DNA of 64,000 nt from Enterococcus mundtii (lineage in GTDB: Bacteria; Bacillota; Bacilli; Lactobacillales; Enterococcaceae): assembly GCF_002947535.1 (NCBI RefSeq), contig NZ_PUAP01000022.1:38770-102769 (forward strand), given 5' to 3'. Shown piece after piece: positions 30,142-38,492 of this stretch. A program made the position numbers and the translations under genes. The notes below the pieces were generated by a model. The model saw nothing but the letters and a program-made list of their open reading frames with translations, searched no databases and was not told the DNA's origin. Position 1 is the stretch's first letter, and each line of letters opens with the position of its first letter.

Positions 30142-30280
30142 CTCCGTATTTTTTCAACTTCTTGAATCTATAGATATAAGCTATTCCCGTTAACTTCTTA
30201 ACATAAGCCAGATACTCGTTTACCTTTAACTTTTTATCTAGTTTATTATACTAAGTTCCATTTATTTGTTAATATCCTAT

Positions 30281-31441
30281 CTACCCCAAACTCTCCGTCA
30301 ATCGCCGCAATCCTTCTTCCAATTTCTTACGTGGGCATCCCACGTTCAATCGCAAAAAATTGCAACTAGTTTTCCCATACACTTCACCTGACATGATTGC
30401 AACCTTGCCTCGTTCGATCATTCGTTGCTGAAGTTCTTCCATAGTGAATGGGAGTTGGGCGCAATCGAGCCACATCAAGTAGGTGGCTTCGCTTTTTGTT
30501 ACGATGATTTCTGGATGATGTTGTTTGAGGTACGCAGTGACAAAAACAATATTATCATCAATGTACTGGTTGAGTTCAGTGACCCAGTTGCTTTCTTTTT
30601 CATACGCCGAAATCGTAGCAACTAATCCAAAAATACTCGTAGAACCGAGTCCATCAGCTTCTTTCATCTGTTGTAGAAACCGCTGGCGCAAGGTCGAATC
30701 TGGAATCAATCCGTAAGAAAAAATCAACCCAGGAAAATTAAATGTTTTACTTCCTGATGTGACGACTGCGACATTTTTTTGGATCAATTCTGTCAGTGGT
30801 CGATGCTGTTGTCCCTTTCTGAGAATATCCATATGGATCTCATCCGAAATGATGAACACTTCGTTTTTTTGGGCAAGCTCGATGATGTTCACTAATTCCT
30901 TTTTCGTCCACACTCTACCTGTTGGATTATGAGGACTACACAATAACAAAATTTTATTCTCAGGTTGCTCGAACTGTCGCTTCAAATCCTCAAAATCCAA
31001 TTGATAGGCACCTTCTTGATAAATCAATTCATTCATTACCAATTTACGTCCATTTCCAGCAATCAGTTTATAAAAGGCATCATAAGCAGGCGTCTGGATA
31101 ATCACACCTTCTCCGGGTTCGCTTAATAAACAAATCAGTTGCTTGATGCTATAGATGACGGAAGGGCTGTAAACTAACCAGTCTTCGTCGATTTGGTGTC
31201 CAAAACGTTCTTTGTACCAGTGGGTGACTGCTGATTTGAAATCTGTGTGATTCCAACGAGTATAGCCAAAAATTGGATGTCTTAACCTTTCTTGGAGCGC
31301 AGCTTCGACGCCTGTTGGTACTTTAAAATCTGTATCAGAAATCGTAAATGGCAAGAGATCATTTTTACCAAAGCGGTCTTCAATATAATCCCATTGCGTA
31401 CAATATGTCCCTTTACGATCGATTTGTTCATTGAAAGACAT
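30281..31441 (-). CDS. PatB/MalY-type PLP C-S lyase (aminotransferase fold)
   Basis: The product has 386 residues and is a fold type I PLP enzyme. SPHNPTGRVW and IISDEIHMDI are the substrate and PLP-ring contacts, and the Schiff-base lysine is in TSGSKTFNFPG. This set fits the MalY/PatB cystathionine beta-lyase group. It lies 20 bp downstream of a MalX-like PTS gene, the same pairing as malX-malY in E. coli, where MalY also modulates the maltose system. The enzymatic role here could be cystathionine cleavage. Confidence 0.87.
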   Translation of the reverse strand: MSFNEQIDRKGTYCTQWDYIEDRFGKNDLLPFTISDTDFKVPTGVEAALQERLRHPIFGYTRWNHTDFKSAVTHWYKERFGHQIDEDWLVYSPSVIYSIKQLICLLSEPGEGVIIQTPAYDAFYKLIAGNGRKLVMNELIYQEGAYQLDFEDLKRQFEQPENKILLLCSPHNPTGRVWTKKELVNIIELAQKNEVFIISDEIHMDILRKGQQHRPLTELIQKNVAVVTSGSKTFNFPGLIFSYGLIPDSTLRQRFLQQMKEADGLGSTSIFGLVATISAYEKESNWVTELNQYIDDNIVFVTAYLKQHHPEIIVTKSEATYLMWLDCAQLPFTMEELQQRMIERGKVAIMSGEVYGKTSCNFLRLNVGCPRKKLEEGLRRLTESLG

Positions 31442-31460
31442 CTTCTACACTCTCCCGATT

Positions 31461-33029
31461 TCAGAACGACAAGATGTCATCCAGTTGATTTCTAACAGTC
31501 GTCACTTTTGTTCCTATAATGACTTGTACATTCGTATCATCCAAATGGACCACGCCTAATGCACCTAATTTTTTCAGTCGGTCATCATCAACGATCGATC
31601 CGTCATTCACTACTAACCTTAGACGCGTGATACAATTATCTAAAGAAGTGATATTATCAGCACCGCCTAAAGCAGCCAAGATTCCTCGTGCATCAACTGT
31701 GCCTTTTCCTTTATATGTTACTTCTTCGTCTGTATATTCTGTCTCAGCAGTCTTTTCTTCACGTCCTGGGGTCTTTAAGTTTTTGCGTAAAATCACTGTT
31801 TTAAATGTAAAGTAATAGATACCAAACCAACAAGCCCCCACAAGTAAAACCAACCACCATTTAGTATAAGTCCCCTGCATGACCCCGAAAATAATAAAAT
31901 CTAGGATTCCGCCATCGGTATTCCCGATCGTTACGCCCAACAAACTCATGACCATAAATCCGGCACCAGTCATCAACACGTGGAACCCCCATAAAAGAGG
32001 ACTGACAAATAAGAAGAGAAATTCGATCGGTTCAGTGATTCCTGTTACAAAAGTCGCAATCACACCTGAAATCAATAATCCTTTTATTTTTGCACGATTC
32101 TCTGGTTTTGCGGTTTGATACATCGCTAAAGCCGCTGCGGGAAGACCAAACATAAATGTCGGCATTTTTCCTTGTGAAAGAAAAGCAGTGGCGCTAGGTG
32201 AAATCGCCAATCCTTGTTGCAATTCATTATAAAAAATATTTAGTGCGCCAAAGACTTCTTGCCCATTGATGACCTGACTTCCTCCAGCTTCTGTAAACCG
32301 GATCATCGATACTAAAATATGATGCAAGCCAAATGGCAATAAGAGCCGTTCTCCAGAACCGAATAAGAATGGGCCAAATGCACCAGAGCGTTGGATCAAA
32401 TTTCCGATCCCAGTGATCAACATGGCAAAAAGCGGCCAAACCATCGGAATCAACACGCCAACAATTGCTAAAGTTACTGAAGTAATGATGGGTACAAAAC
32501 GTGTCCCTGAAAAAAAGGCAAAACTATCTGGTAATTGGAATTGATAGAATCGCGTATGGAGCTGATAAACGATCAGCCCGACAATGATCCCTCCCAGAAC
32601 ACCCATGGATAATGTTTGGATACCAAAAACCATTTCTTGACCAGCTTCACGTAATTGTTCACTTGCTGCCAATTGATTCGTTTCTTGCAAATAAAAATTG
32701 ATCGATAATTGCATCACTACATACCCAACAAACCCTGAAAAAGCAGCCACGCCTTTTTCTTTACGAGCTAAGCCTAAAGGTATCGCCATGGCAAACATCA
32801 CAGGTAAATAGCTAAAAGCAAACCCTCCGATCGTCGACATAAAACGAAACATCACCTGTAACCAAGCAGCACCTAAAAATGGAAAAGCCGTAATTGCTGA
32901 TTCAGCGGAGAAGGCACTCCCGATTCCTAAAAACAATCCCATGAAAGCTAACAGTGCGACTGGTAACATGAACGTTTTGCCTAACCCTTGGAAGATCTCC
33001 ATCCAACTTGCTTTCTTCCCTTTTTGCAT
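31461..33029 (-). CDS. PTS EIICB, glucose/maltose family (MalX-like)
   Basis: The product has 522 residues. Residues ~1-410 form the membrane EIIC domain (GERLLLPFGLHHILVSMIRF, GITEPIEFLFLF). Residues ~445-522 form the EIIB domain with the phosphocysteine in SLDNCITRLRLVV. No EIIA is attached or adjacent, so it must borrow one. Similarity is to the MalX/PtsG family; the substrate is uncertain, and a nearby NagB-like gene leaves amino sugars possible. A cre site overlaps its promoter. Confidence 0.88.
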   Translation of the reverse strand: MQKGKKASWMEIFQGLGKTFMLPVALLAFMGLFLGIGSAFSAESAITAFPFLGAAWLQVMFRFMSTIGGFAFSYLPVMFAMAIPLGLARKEKGVAAFSGFVGYVVMQLSINFYLQETNQLAASEQLREAGQEMVFGIQTLSMGVLGGIIVGLIVYQLHTRFYQFQLPDSFAFFSGTRFVPIITSVTLAIVGVLIPMVWPLFAMLITGIGNLIQRSGAFGPFLFGSGERLLLPFGLHHILVSMIRFTEAGGSQVINGQEVFGALNIFYNELQQGLAISPSATAFLSQGKMPTFMFGLPAAALAMYQTAKPENRAKIKGLLISGVIATFVTGITEPIEFLFLFVSPLLWGFHVLMTGAGFMVMSLLGVTIGNTDGGILDFIIFGVMQGTYTKWWLVLLVGACWFGIYYFTFKTVILRKNLKTPGREEKTAETEYTDEEVTYKGKGTVDARGILAALGGADNITSLDNCITRLRLVVNDGSIVDDDRLKKLGALGVVHLDDTNVQVIIGTKVTTVRNQLDDILSF

Positions 33030-33063
33030 TCCTTTTCCCCCTTACTCTATTTCTTACCCTTAA

Positions 33064-33092
33064 AATGTAAGCGATAACAAAGGTAGTTGCAA
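33064..33092 (-). promoter_or_regulatory. malX-like promoter with perfect cre site
   Basis: Reading leftward, TTGCAA (33087-33092) and TACATT (33064-33069) are 17 bp apart. TGTTATCGCTTACA (33066-33079) matches every fixed position of the cre consensus and overlaps the -10. CcpA binding there should block initiation in rich sugar. Confidence 0.78.
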
Positions 33093-33119
33093 TACTTCCT
33101 ATCCATGTAGAATGGGCAT

Positions 33120-33911
33120 TCATAAATTAGAATCTCCATTCTGAGAAGTGACTTGTTTCGCATAATGGATCATCAAAATATCTAACAAGATATCCATTGA
33201 AACTCTTGGACTCAAATCAATATTCTGATGATAAATCGTCAACATTTCTGCAATAAATGCGACCGTCGACAATTCTTCTAATGAACTTGTCGGTTGACCA
33301 ATAAAAGACAGCAGAGGAACATTTCGCTCCTTTAATCGTTTGGCATAATCGAGCATTCCTAATGTTTCCCCACTGTGACTGATAAAAATAGCGAGGTCAT
33401 CTTTTTTTAGCTGTTTACTCACTGCCCGCAACTCATCCCAATCGGTCGAATGACCCACATTTTTTCCAAGAAAATGTAATTTACGATTGAGAGAAACCGC
33501 GACCGGTATACTTTGCCCTACAGCAAACAGTTCAATACGTTGTGCTTCTTTAATCATATTGACTGCGCGATCGATTTGTTTCGGCTCGATTTTTTCTAAC
33601 GTCTCCGTAAACTGACGAAGGATTTCATTGATCAATGGTTTGAATTCATCCGATACATCAGTGGAATCACTCGTTTCTTCTAACGACCGATAACTTTTAA
33701 GGGCAAACTTAAATTCTTGAAATCCTTTGAAGCCGAGTTTTTTCGCCATTCGAGTGATGGTCGATTGGCTGGTAAATGTTTCACTCGCTAATTCTTCGGC
33801 TGTCATGGAGGAAACTTTTCTTGATTGATGCAAACAATAATCTAAGATATTTTTTTCCACTTGATTTAATTCAGAAAATTTATATTGGATTCTCTTATAG
33901 AATTGATTCAT
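33120..33911 (-). CDS. RpiR-family regulator with SIS domain
   Basis: The product has 263 residues. Residues 1-77 are the RpiR helix-turn-helix (TAEELASETFTSQSTITRMAKKLGFKGFQEFK). Residues ~105-245 are a sugar-phosphate isomerase (SIS) domain (FAVGQSIPVAVSLNRKL, FISHSGETLGMLDYAK) that binds a phosphosugar effector. It lies between the NagB-like gene and the PTS gene on the same strand and probably controls them in response to an imported sugar phosphate. Confidence 0.92.
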   Translation of the reverse strand: MNQFYKRIQYKFSELNQVEKNILDYCLHQSRKVSSMTAEELASETFTSQSTITRMAKKLGFKGFQEFKFALKSYRSLEETSDSTDVSDEFKPLINEILRQFTETLEKIEPKQIDRAVNMIKEAQRIELFAVGQSIPVAVSLNRKLHFLGKNVGHSTDWDELRAVSKQLKKDDLAIFISHSGETLGMLDYAKRLKERNVPLLSFIGQPTSSLEELSTVAFIAEMLTIYHQNIDLSPRVSMDILLDILMIHYAKQVTSQNGDSNL

Positions 33912-34024
33912 CTCTTTCTCCTATTCTGGCAATTTTTCGCCAATGAACGATATGGTTTGTTTTCTTATCTATTCTACCGGAGAACGCGATGGAAAACGAG
34001 TCTACAGATAAATTCAGACATACA

Positions 34025-34064
34025 AAAAAATCCACAAAAATCGGTAATATGATTTTCGTGGATT
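34025..34064 (-). terminator. Terminator after the NagB-like gene
   Basis: On the minus strand AATCCACGAAAATC pairs with GATTTTTGTGGATT and is followed by seven T. Confidence 0.85.
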
Positions 34065-34102
34065 CTGTGTTGTTCTTTGAAACAATCCATTGATATGACT
34101 AT

Positions 34103-34813
34103 TTATTTTAATAATTTTGCAGCTGCTTCATCTAAAATCACTGTGATATCGGGATGAGTCATCAAGATCGATGCAGGAATCTCCTCTGTTACTGGTCCTT
34201 CGATCACTTGTTTGATGATCTCTGCTTTATGCTCCCCGTTAACGATCAATACTAACTGTTTCGCTGCCATGACCGTCTTTGGTCCAAATGTCACAAAGTA
34301 ATCCCCAGGTTCTTCTCCCAGATGTTCTTTTAACGATTCATACATCTGATCTCCTGGAATGACTGGAATACTATAAGTCTCCTTACTAAAATCCGTATAT
34401 CCAGGCATGTTTCCACAAAAATGACCATCTTCCCCAAGCCCCATCAAGACTAGATCCAAGCCACCCGCTTGCGCAATTCGTTTATCCACATCTTGATAAT
34501 TATCAATAGTCAGTTCATGGATATTCTCAGCAGCGACCCCTATAGGATCATAAAGGGCTTCTTTCAGTCCTGACATAGTCAGACCATACTGTTTGTCCTT
34601 TAATGCCACTTCATCAAAATTATAATAATGGATCATCGATGTATCCGTCTGTAGTTTACTAAGCGTCTCCACCAAAATCTCGTAGGCCATCTTAGGCGAA
34701 TTTCCTGTCGTCAAAGACAAATTCACTCGTTTTTTCTTCAACATTTTTTCCAAGACGATCCCTGTCGTTACTTTACTAAGCGTTTCATAATCCTTCGCAA
34801 TCACTAAATCCAT
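34103..34813 (-). CDS. Glucosamine-6-phosphate deaminase/isomerase-like protein
   Basis: The product has about 236 residues of the NagB/6-phosphogluconolactonase-like fold. Landmarks are LSLTTGNSPKMAYEIL, YYNFDEV and LMGLGEDGHFCGNMPG. The catalytic Asp-Glu region of NagB (here NFDEV) and the His of GEDGHFCGN are kept. It belongs to the shorter YieK-like branch, so the substrate may differ from glucosamine-6-phosphate. AAAGGAAG is placed for the ATG at 34813 rather than the in-frame start at 34837. Confidence 0.85.
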   Translation of the reverse strand: MDLVIAKDYETLSKVTTGIVLEKMLKKKRVNLSLTTGNSPKMAYEILVETLSKLQTDTSMIHYYNFDEVALKDKQYGLTMSGLKEALYDPIGVAAENIHELTIDNYQDVDKRIAQAGGLDLVLMGLGEDGHFCGNMPGYTDFSKETYSIPVIPGDQMYESLKEHLGEEPGDYFVTFGPKTVMAAKQLVLIVNGEHKAEIIKQVIEGPVTEEIPASILMTHPDITVILDEAAAKLLK

Positions 34814-34873
34814 TGCTGTCCACTTCCTTTCAATCAATCATTTAGTTAAAGTGTAACAGTGTGGCGGTGTTTT

Positions 34874-34887
34874 TGATAGCGTTTTCT
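34874..34887. promoter_or_regulatory. Probable cre site upstream of the NagB-like gene
   Basis: On the minus strand AGAAAACGCTATCA matches 13 of 14 positions of TGWNANCGNTNWCA, about 60 bp before the start codon. Together with the site before the malX-like gene it suggests CcpA control of the whole cluster. Confidence 0.7.
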
Positions 34888-34984
34888 GACGTGCCAAAAA
34901 AATTTTGAAATAAATCAATAAAAATACTAGTTACTCTTCAACCATCCTCAGTGACTCCAATGATTTATCTTCCTCATATATCAC

Positions 34985-35018
34985 AAAAGAGTCTATCAGA
35001 TAAATGACAGACTCTTTT
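34985..35018. terminator. Orphan bidirectional hairpin
   Basis: AAAAGAGTCTATCA and TGACAGACTCTTTT form a 14-bp stem with one mismatch and a six-base loop. No gene ends nearby, so it may be the leftover terminator of a gene lost from this decayed region. Confidence 0.55.
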
Positions 35019-35130
35019 GGTTAGCCGCACAGCAGCTCTTCTTAATGATTATCTAAATTTTAGCACTAAAAAAATGACTGTCAATAAATAGCCGTTCATT
35101 AATAATTCTATTCAAATTGCACAAAAAAAG

Positions 35131-35179
35131 CCAATATCTCATTATAAACCTTGTTATCGCCAGAATTATTTAGTATGAC
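35131..35179. repeat. Degenerate copy 1 of tRNA-Thr terminator region
   Basis: About 32 of 46 positions from 35132 match 36032-36077, the terminator and 3' end of tRNA-Thr: the CAATATCTC and TATAAACCTTG blocks and the closing TAGTATG are retained. The stem no longer pairs. It is read as the outer attachment-site remnant of a decayed element. Confidence 0.6.
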
Positions 35180-35355
35180 AATTTCAGTAAATAGACTCTT
35201 CTTTATGTTTTACTGCGCAAGTAAATCTATATAAAAAATAGGAACAAGCCTAGCAGAATGAATATCTATGTACGTCAGAAAATATTTTGGCACATCTTTC
35301 GGGAACTTGGACTCTTATTATTTGATACAATAAAAACTATAAAGGGGGAGATTGT

Positions 35356-35742
35356 ATCTTACACCATATAGAAATTAATGTTAGCAACTTAAAGAAATCC
35401 AAAGATTTTTACGACTTACTTTTAACAAAACTAGGCTATCAAGTATTTCAAGAATGGGAAAATGGCTTCAGTTATATCTATGGGGATTGCTATATTGTAT
35501 TTGTTCAAACTCGTGAAAAATATCAACATCATCAATTTACTAGAATGGCAACTGGATTGAATCATCTTGCCTTCTCTATTTCAAGCGAGTCTGAAGTAGA
35601 TTCATTACGGAGTGAATTGTTGAAATCAGGTGTTACCGAATTGTATCCTGAGTTATATCCTCATGCCGGCGGAGCCAATCACTACGCCTTCTTTTTTGAA
35701 GATCCAGACCGTATTAAGCTAGAAATAGTAGCAAAAAACTAA
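35356..35742 (+). pseudogene. VOC (glyoxalase/bleomycin-resistance fold) gene lacking a start codon
   Basis: An uninterrupted frame encodes a complete ~128-residue VOC domain: LHHIEINVSNLKKSKDFYD at the N-terminus, GLNHLAFSISS in the middle and AFFFEDPDRIKLEIVAKN at the end, with the usual metal-ligand His and Glu positions. GGGGGAG is correctly placed upstream, but the codon at the expected start (35356) is ATC, and no in-frame ATG, GTG or TTG occurs before residue ~64. It may be a recent start-codon loss or a rare ATC start. It lies inside the tRNA-Thr island remnant. Confidence 0.65.
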
Positions 35743-35810
35743 TGTTTCTAATGGTGGATCACTTCTATCATTTTTAACAGAAAACTTTATTTGATCAAAA
35801 ATTTATAAAA

Positions 35811-35906
35811 AGTTAACCTCGGTTAGACCTATAAGACTTTTTGAATCTTAATCTAATATATTCAAGCCAGTTGTAAGGATCGAAGCTCTGACCTACGCTT
35901 GACGAA
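35811..35906. repeat. Degenerate copy 2 of tRNA-Thr 3' half and terminator
   Basis: GCCAGTTGTAAGGATCGAAG onward (35866-35906) matches the tRNA-Thr 3' half at about 32 of 41 positions, including GGATCGAA and GACCTACGC. The 55 bases to its left keep CTCGG, AGACCTATAAGAC and ATCTAATAT in the order seen in the true tRNA terminator. This is a decayed attachment site left by an element that used the tRNA gene. Confidence 0.65.
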
Positions 35907-35981
35907 TTTACTCTTTAAAATCAAATTGATGGTTTTCTTTGAGATTAAAACAGTAAATTAAAGATTGACTTATTTCATGTT

Positions 35982-36003
35982 TCTGCCCACATCTCTGCCC
36001 ACA
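35982..36003. repeat. Tandem TCTGCCCACA, integrase-arm-like
   Basis: TCTGCCCACA occurs twice, 12 bp apart, close to the tRNA terminator. Paired GTGGGCA-type repeats just past an integrase gene and beside att are common in Firmicute tRNA-targeting elements; compare the pair at 3492-3513. No integrase remains here. Confidence 0.45.
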
Positions 36004-36024
36004 AACTCCAACAAAAGCAAAAAA

Positions 36025-36066
36025 ACACCGTCAATATCTCGGTATAAACCTTGATATGACGGTGTT
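36025..36066 (-). terminator. tRNA-Thr terminator
   Basis: On the minus strand AAACACCGTCATATCAAGG pairs with the complementary GAGATATTGACGGTGT half and ends in a T run, ten bases after the tRNA. Confidence 0.85.
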
Positions 36067-36075
36067 TATCTAGTA

Positions 36076-36148
36076 TGCCAGCTATAGGGATCGAACCTAC
36101 GACCTACGCGTTACGAGTGCGTTGCTCTACCAACTGAGCTAAGCTGGC
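36076..36148 (-). tRNA. tRNA-Thr (anticodon CGU)
   Basis: The 73-nt cloverleaf has acceptor GCCAGCT/AGCTGGC, D-arm GCTCAGTTGGTAGAGC, anticodon loop CTCGTAA with CGT at 34-36, and a T-arm with GGTTCGATCC. The last anticodon-stem pair is A-C. CCA is not encoded. It reads ACG codons. The gene is the probable integration target of the decayed island to its left. Confidence 0.95.
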
Positions 36149-36269
36149 GTTTCCAAGAAAAATTATAGTCGTTATGTTAAGAAATGTAAAGGGGTAATGT
36201 GGAAGATTTTTCTTCTTTCATGATTTTTTTCAAAAAATGTGCTATAATTATAGATGAAAGGCAGGTTTT

Positions 36270-36512
36270 ATGAAAATGGCAACTTTTGGAAAATTTGAGA
36301 CAAAGGTCGAACCGTCAGAATTTGGAGAAAAATTTACTACTGATACACATGTTACCTTTATGCTTCACGGAAAAACGCAAACCGGAACGATTTCCAAGCA
36401 ATTGAAAAACTCTGCTGTTGTTGCAATTGATGAAACTAATGAGAATGCCGATTTGATGACCCAAAGTAAAGGCGTCGTCATTATCAATTACAAAGATATG
36501 AGTAAGATTTAG
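36270..36512 (+). CDS. DUF2187-family small protein (YkvS-like)
   Basis: The product has 80 residues. The second half (GTISKQLKNSAVVAIDE, GVVIINYKDMSKI) matches the small beta-barrel DUF2187 family. A TATAAT at 36243-36248 and an AAAGGCAGG site precede the ATG; a second ATG two codons later is possible. Function is unknown. Confidence 0.75.
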   Translation: MKMATFGKFETKVEPSEFGEKFTTDTHVTFMLHGKTQTGTISKQLKNSAVVAIDETNENADLMTQSKGVVIINYKDMSKI

Positions 36513-36519
36513 TTTTTTC

Positions 36520-36550
36520 AACCATCCATCAAGTGGATGGTTTTTATTTT
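36520..36550 (+). terminator. Terminator after the YkvS-like gene
   Basis: CCATCCA and TGGATGG arms around a five-base loop are followed by TTTTTATTTT. Confidence 0.88.
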
Positions 36551-36564
36551 GACTAAATGAAATA

Positions 36565-36597
36565 AAAAAAATCTGGGGAGACCCCAGATTTTTTTGT
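36565..36597 (-). terminator. Terminator after upp
   Basis: AAAAATCTGGGG and CCCCAGATTTTT form a near-perfect hairpin with T runs on both strands, 15 bases past the upp stop. Confidence 0.88.
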
Positions 36598-36611
36598 ATA
36601 GCTCATTTTTC

Positions 36612-37241
36612 CTATTTAGTACCAAATAAACGGTCGCCGGCATCACCTAGACCAGGAACGATATAGCCTTTGTCGTTTAATTTTTCATCTAATGAAGCAG
36701 TATAGATATCAATATCTGGATGTGCTTCTTGTAAGGCTTTAACACCTTCCGGAGCTGCAACAAGGCAAACAAATTTAATGTTTGAAGCGCCACGTGCTTT
36801 CAGAGCATCGATCGCCATGATCGCTGAGCCACCTGTCGCTAACATTGGATCAACTACGAATAATTGACGTGCGTCGATATCTTCCGGTAATTTAACGAAA
36901 TACTCGTGCGGTGCCAATGTTTCTTCATCTCTGTATAATCCGATGTGGCCGACTTTAGCTGCTGGGATCAATTCTAAGATTCCGTCAACCATTCCAATAC
37001 CTGCGCGCAAGATTGGGATAATGGCTACTTTTTTACCAGACAATGTTTTTTGTGTTGTTTCTGTGATCGGTGTTTCGATGACAATGTCTTCAAGTGGCAT
37101 ATCACGTGATACTTCATATGCCATCAGCATAGCGATTTCATCAACAACCTCACGGAAAACTTTTGTACCACAATTTTTGTCGCGAATAATCGTTAATTTG
37201 TGTTGGATCAATGGATGGTCGATTACTTGAAATTTGCCCAT
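36612..37241 (-). CDS. upp: Uracil phosphoribosyltransferase
   Basis: The product has 209 residues, full length. It makes UMP from uracil and PRPP. The PRPP-binding loop is [13 protein letters not shown] and the C-terminal uracil-binding block is [17 protein letters not shown]. It is the last member of the tdk-prfA-prmC-sua5-glyA-upp order, here separated from glyA by an esterase gene and a repeat array. Confidence 0.97.
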   Translation of the reverse strand: MGKFQVIDHPLIQHKLTIIRDKNCGTKVFREVVDEIAMLMAYEVSRDMPLEDIVIETPITETTQKTLSGKKVAIIPILRAGIGMVDGILELIPAAKVGHIGLYRDEETLAPHEYFVKLPEDIDARQLFVVDPMLATGGSAIMAIDALKARGASNIKFVCLVAAPEGVKALQEAHPDIDIYTASLDEKLNDKGYIVPGLGDAGDRLFGTK

Positions 37242-37382
37242 TTTTTTGTCTCCTTTTTCTCTCGTTTCTTTTTAATTGTAAAACAAAATCACTGACTTGA
37301 CTAGTCTAACCCGTCATTTTCCTAAAGAAAATCAAAGAAATAAAAAAACAAAGCGGTGTTCTTTTTAAAATCAGCAAAAAAT

Positions 37383-37418
37383 AACAAAAACGCCTGAAAA
37401 TCAGACGTTTTTTGTTAT
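37383..37418 (-). terminator. Terminator after the esterase gene
   Basis: AACAAAAAACGTCTGATTTT on the minus strand opens a hairpin (ACGTCTGA/TCAGGCGT) followed by a T run. Confidence 0.82.
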
Positions 37419-37457
37419 TTTTCTACTTTATTGATGGATAAAGATGACAAAAAACAA

Positions 37458-38399
37458 CTAGTTTTTTAGCCATTCTGTGGAAAGAGCCATTGCTGCTCGT
37501 GTCGCATTGGTTTGGTCCATCACATTTACCATGACAAAATCATGGATGATCCCTTGGAAACGTACTTGCGTAACTTCCACACCAGCTTCACGAAGTTTTC
37601 TAGCATATGCTTCTCCTTCATCTCTTAACACGTCTGCTTCACCAGTTAAGATCATTGCAGGGGGTAAACCTGTCAATTCTTCTTCACTTGCACGCAAAGG
37701 GGAGGCAGTGATTTCTGCTCGTTTCTTTTCATCTGTCGTATACTGATCCCAGAACCATTGCATCCCTTCTTTTGTTAAGAAGTAATTCTCTGCAAATTGG
37801 TTATAAGAATCTGTATCGAAATTTGCATCAGTTACAGGATAATATAGTAATTGTTTTTTGATTGGTAATCCTTGACGTTGCTTTGTAAGGATCGTCATTA
37901 CCGTTGCCATGTTCCCACCTACGGAATCCCCAGCGACTGTCAAGTTCTCAAGATCCAAGCCTTTCGACTCAGAAAGCTCCGCAAGTTTTTGCAAAATAGC
38001 GTAGTTTTGCTCGATGGCAGTAGGATATTTTGCTTCTGGCGAACGACTATACTCAGGAAAAATCACGATCGAATTTGTACGAACAGCCAATTCCCGAATC
38101 AATTTGTCATGTGTCTTGGCACTGCCAAATACCCAACCAGCACCATGTATATAAAATATGACAGGTAATTTTTCTACATTTCCTTCAGGACGGATAAAAC
38201 GCACATTGATTTGTCCCCAATCATTGGTATCCATTTTCAAATCCTCGATATCCACAGGTAATTTTTCCACAGAAGAACTTTGAACTTCTTCTAGAAGATC
38301 ACGCCCTTCTTCCGGAGGTAATTCATAGATACGCGGGTGCGGTGCATTAGCATCACTAAACTCAATTGCTTCTTTTTCTAATGAAATTCGATCAGTCAT
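37458..38399 (-). CDS. HSL-type alpha/beta hydrolase (esterase)
   Basis: The product has 313 residues. The oxyanion-hole motif is YIHGAGW (HGGG variant), the nucleophile serine is in VAGDSVGGNMA, the acid is in ILTGEADVLRDEGE and the histidine in GIIHDFVM. This is the hormone-sensitive-lipase family of cytoplasmic esterases acting on short-chain esters. It starts with ATG after GGGAGGAATACGT. It splits the usual glyA-upp neighbourhood, so it is probably a later insertion. Confidence 0.9.
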   Translation of the reverse strand: MTDRISLEKEAIEFSDANAPHPRIYELPPEEGRDLLEEVQSSSVEKLPVDIEDLKMDTNDWGQINVRFIRPEGNVEKLPVIFYIHGAGWVFGSAKTHDKLIRELAVRTNSIVIFPEYSRSPEAKYPTAIEQNYAILQKLAELSESKGLDLENLTVAGDSVGGNMATVMTILTKQRQGLPIKKQLLYYPVTDANFDTDSYNQFAENYFLTKEGMQWFWDQYTTDEKKRAEITASPLRASEEELTGLPPAMILTGEADVLRDEGEAYARKLREAGVEVTQVRFQGIIHDFVMVNVMDQTNATRAAMALSTEWLKN

Positions 38400-38492
38400 A
38401 CGTATTCCTCCCTAAATTGAATGCAACAAATAAAATTACACCTCATATACTAGAGAGCAACCAGACAAAAGTCAAAAAATCAGATTGAAAGA

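Larger units (their letters stand above)
29717..30280. other. Non-coding spacer with two terminator hairpins
   Basis: No gene is supported in these 560 bases; short open frames lack ribosome sites. Two strong hairpins are present and are listed separately. The segment around 29838-29885 (GTGTCTGGGACATTAG onward) looks like a decayed intergenic repeat or IS remnant, but there is no second copy in this window. Confidence 0.45.
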
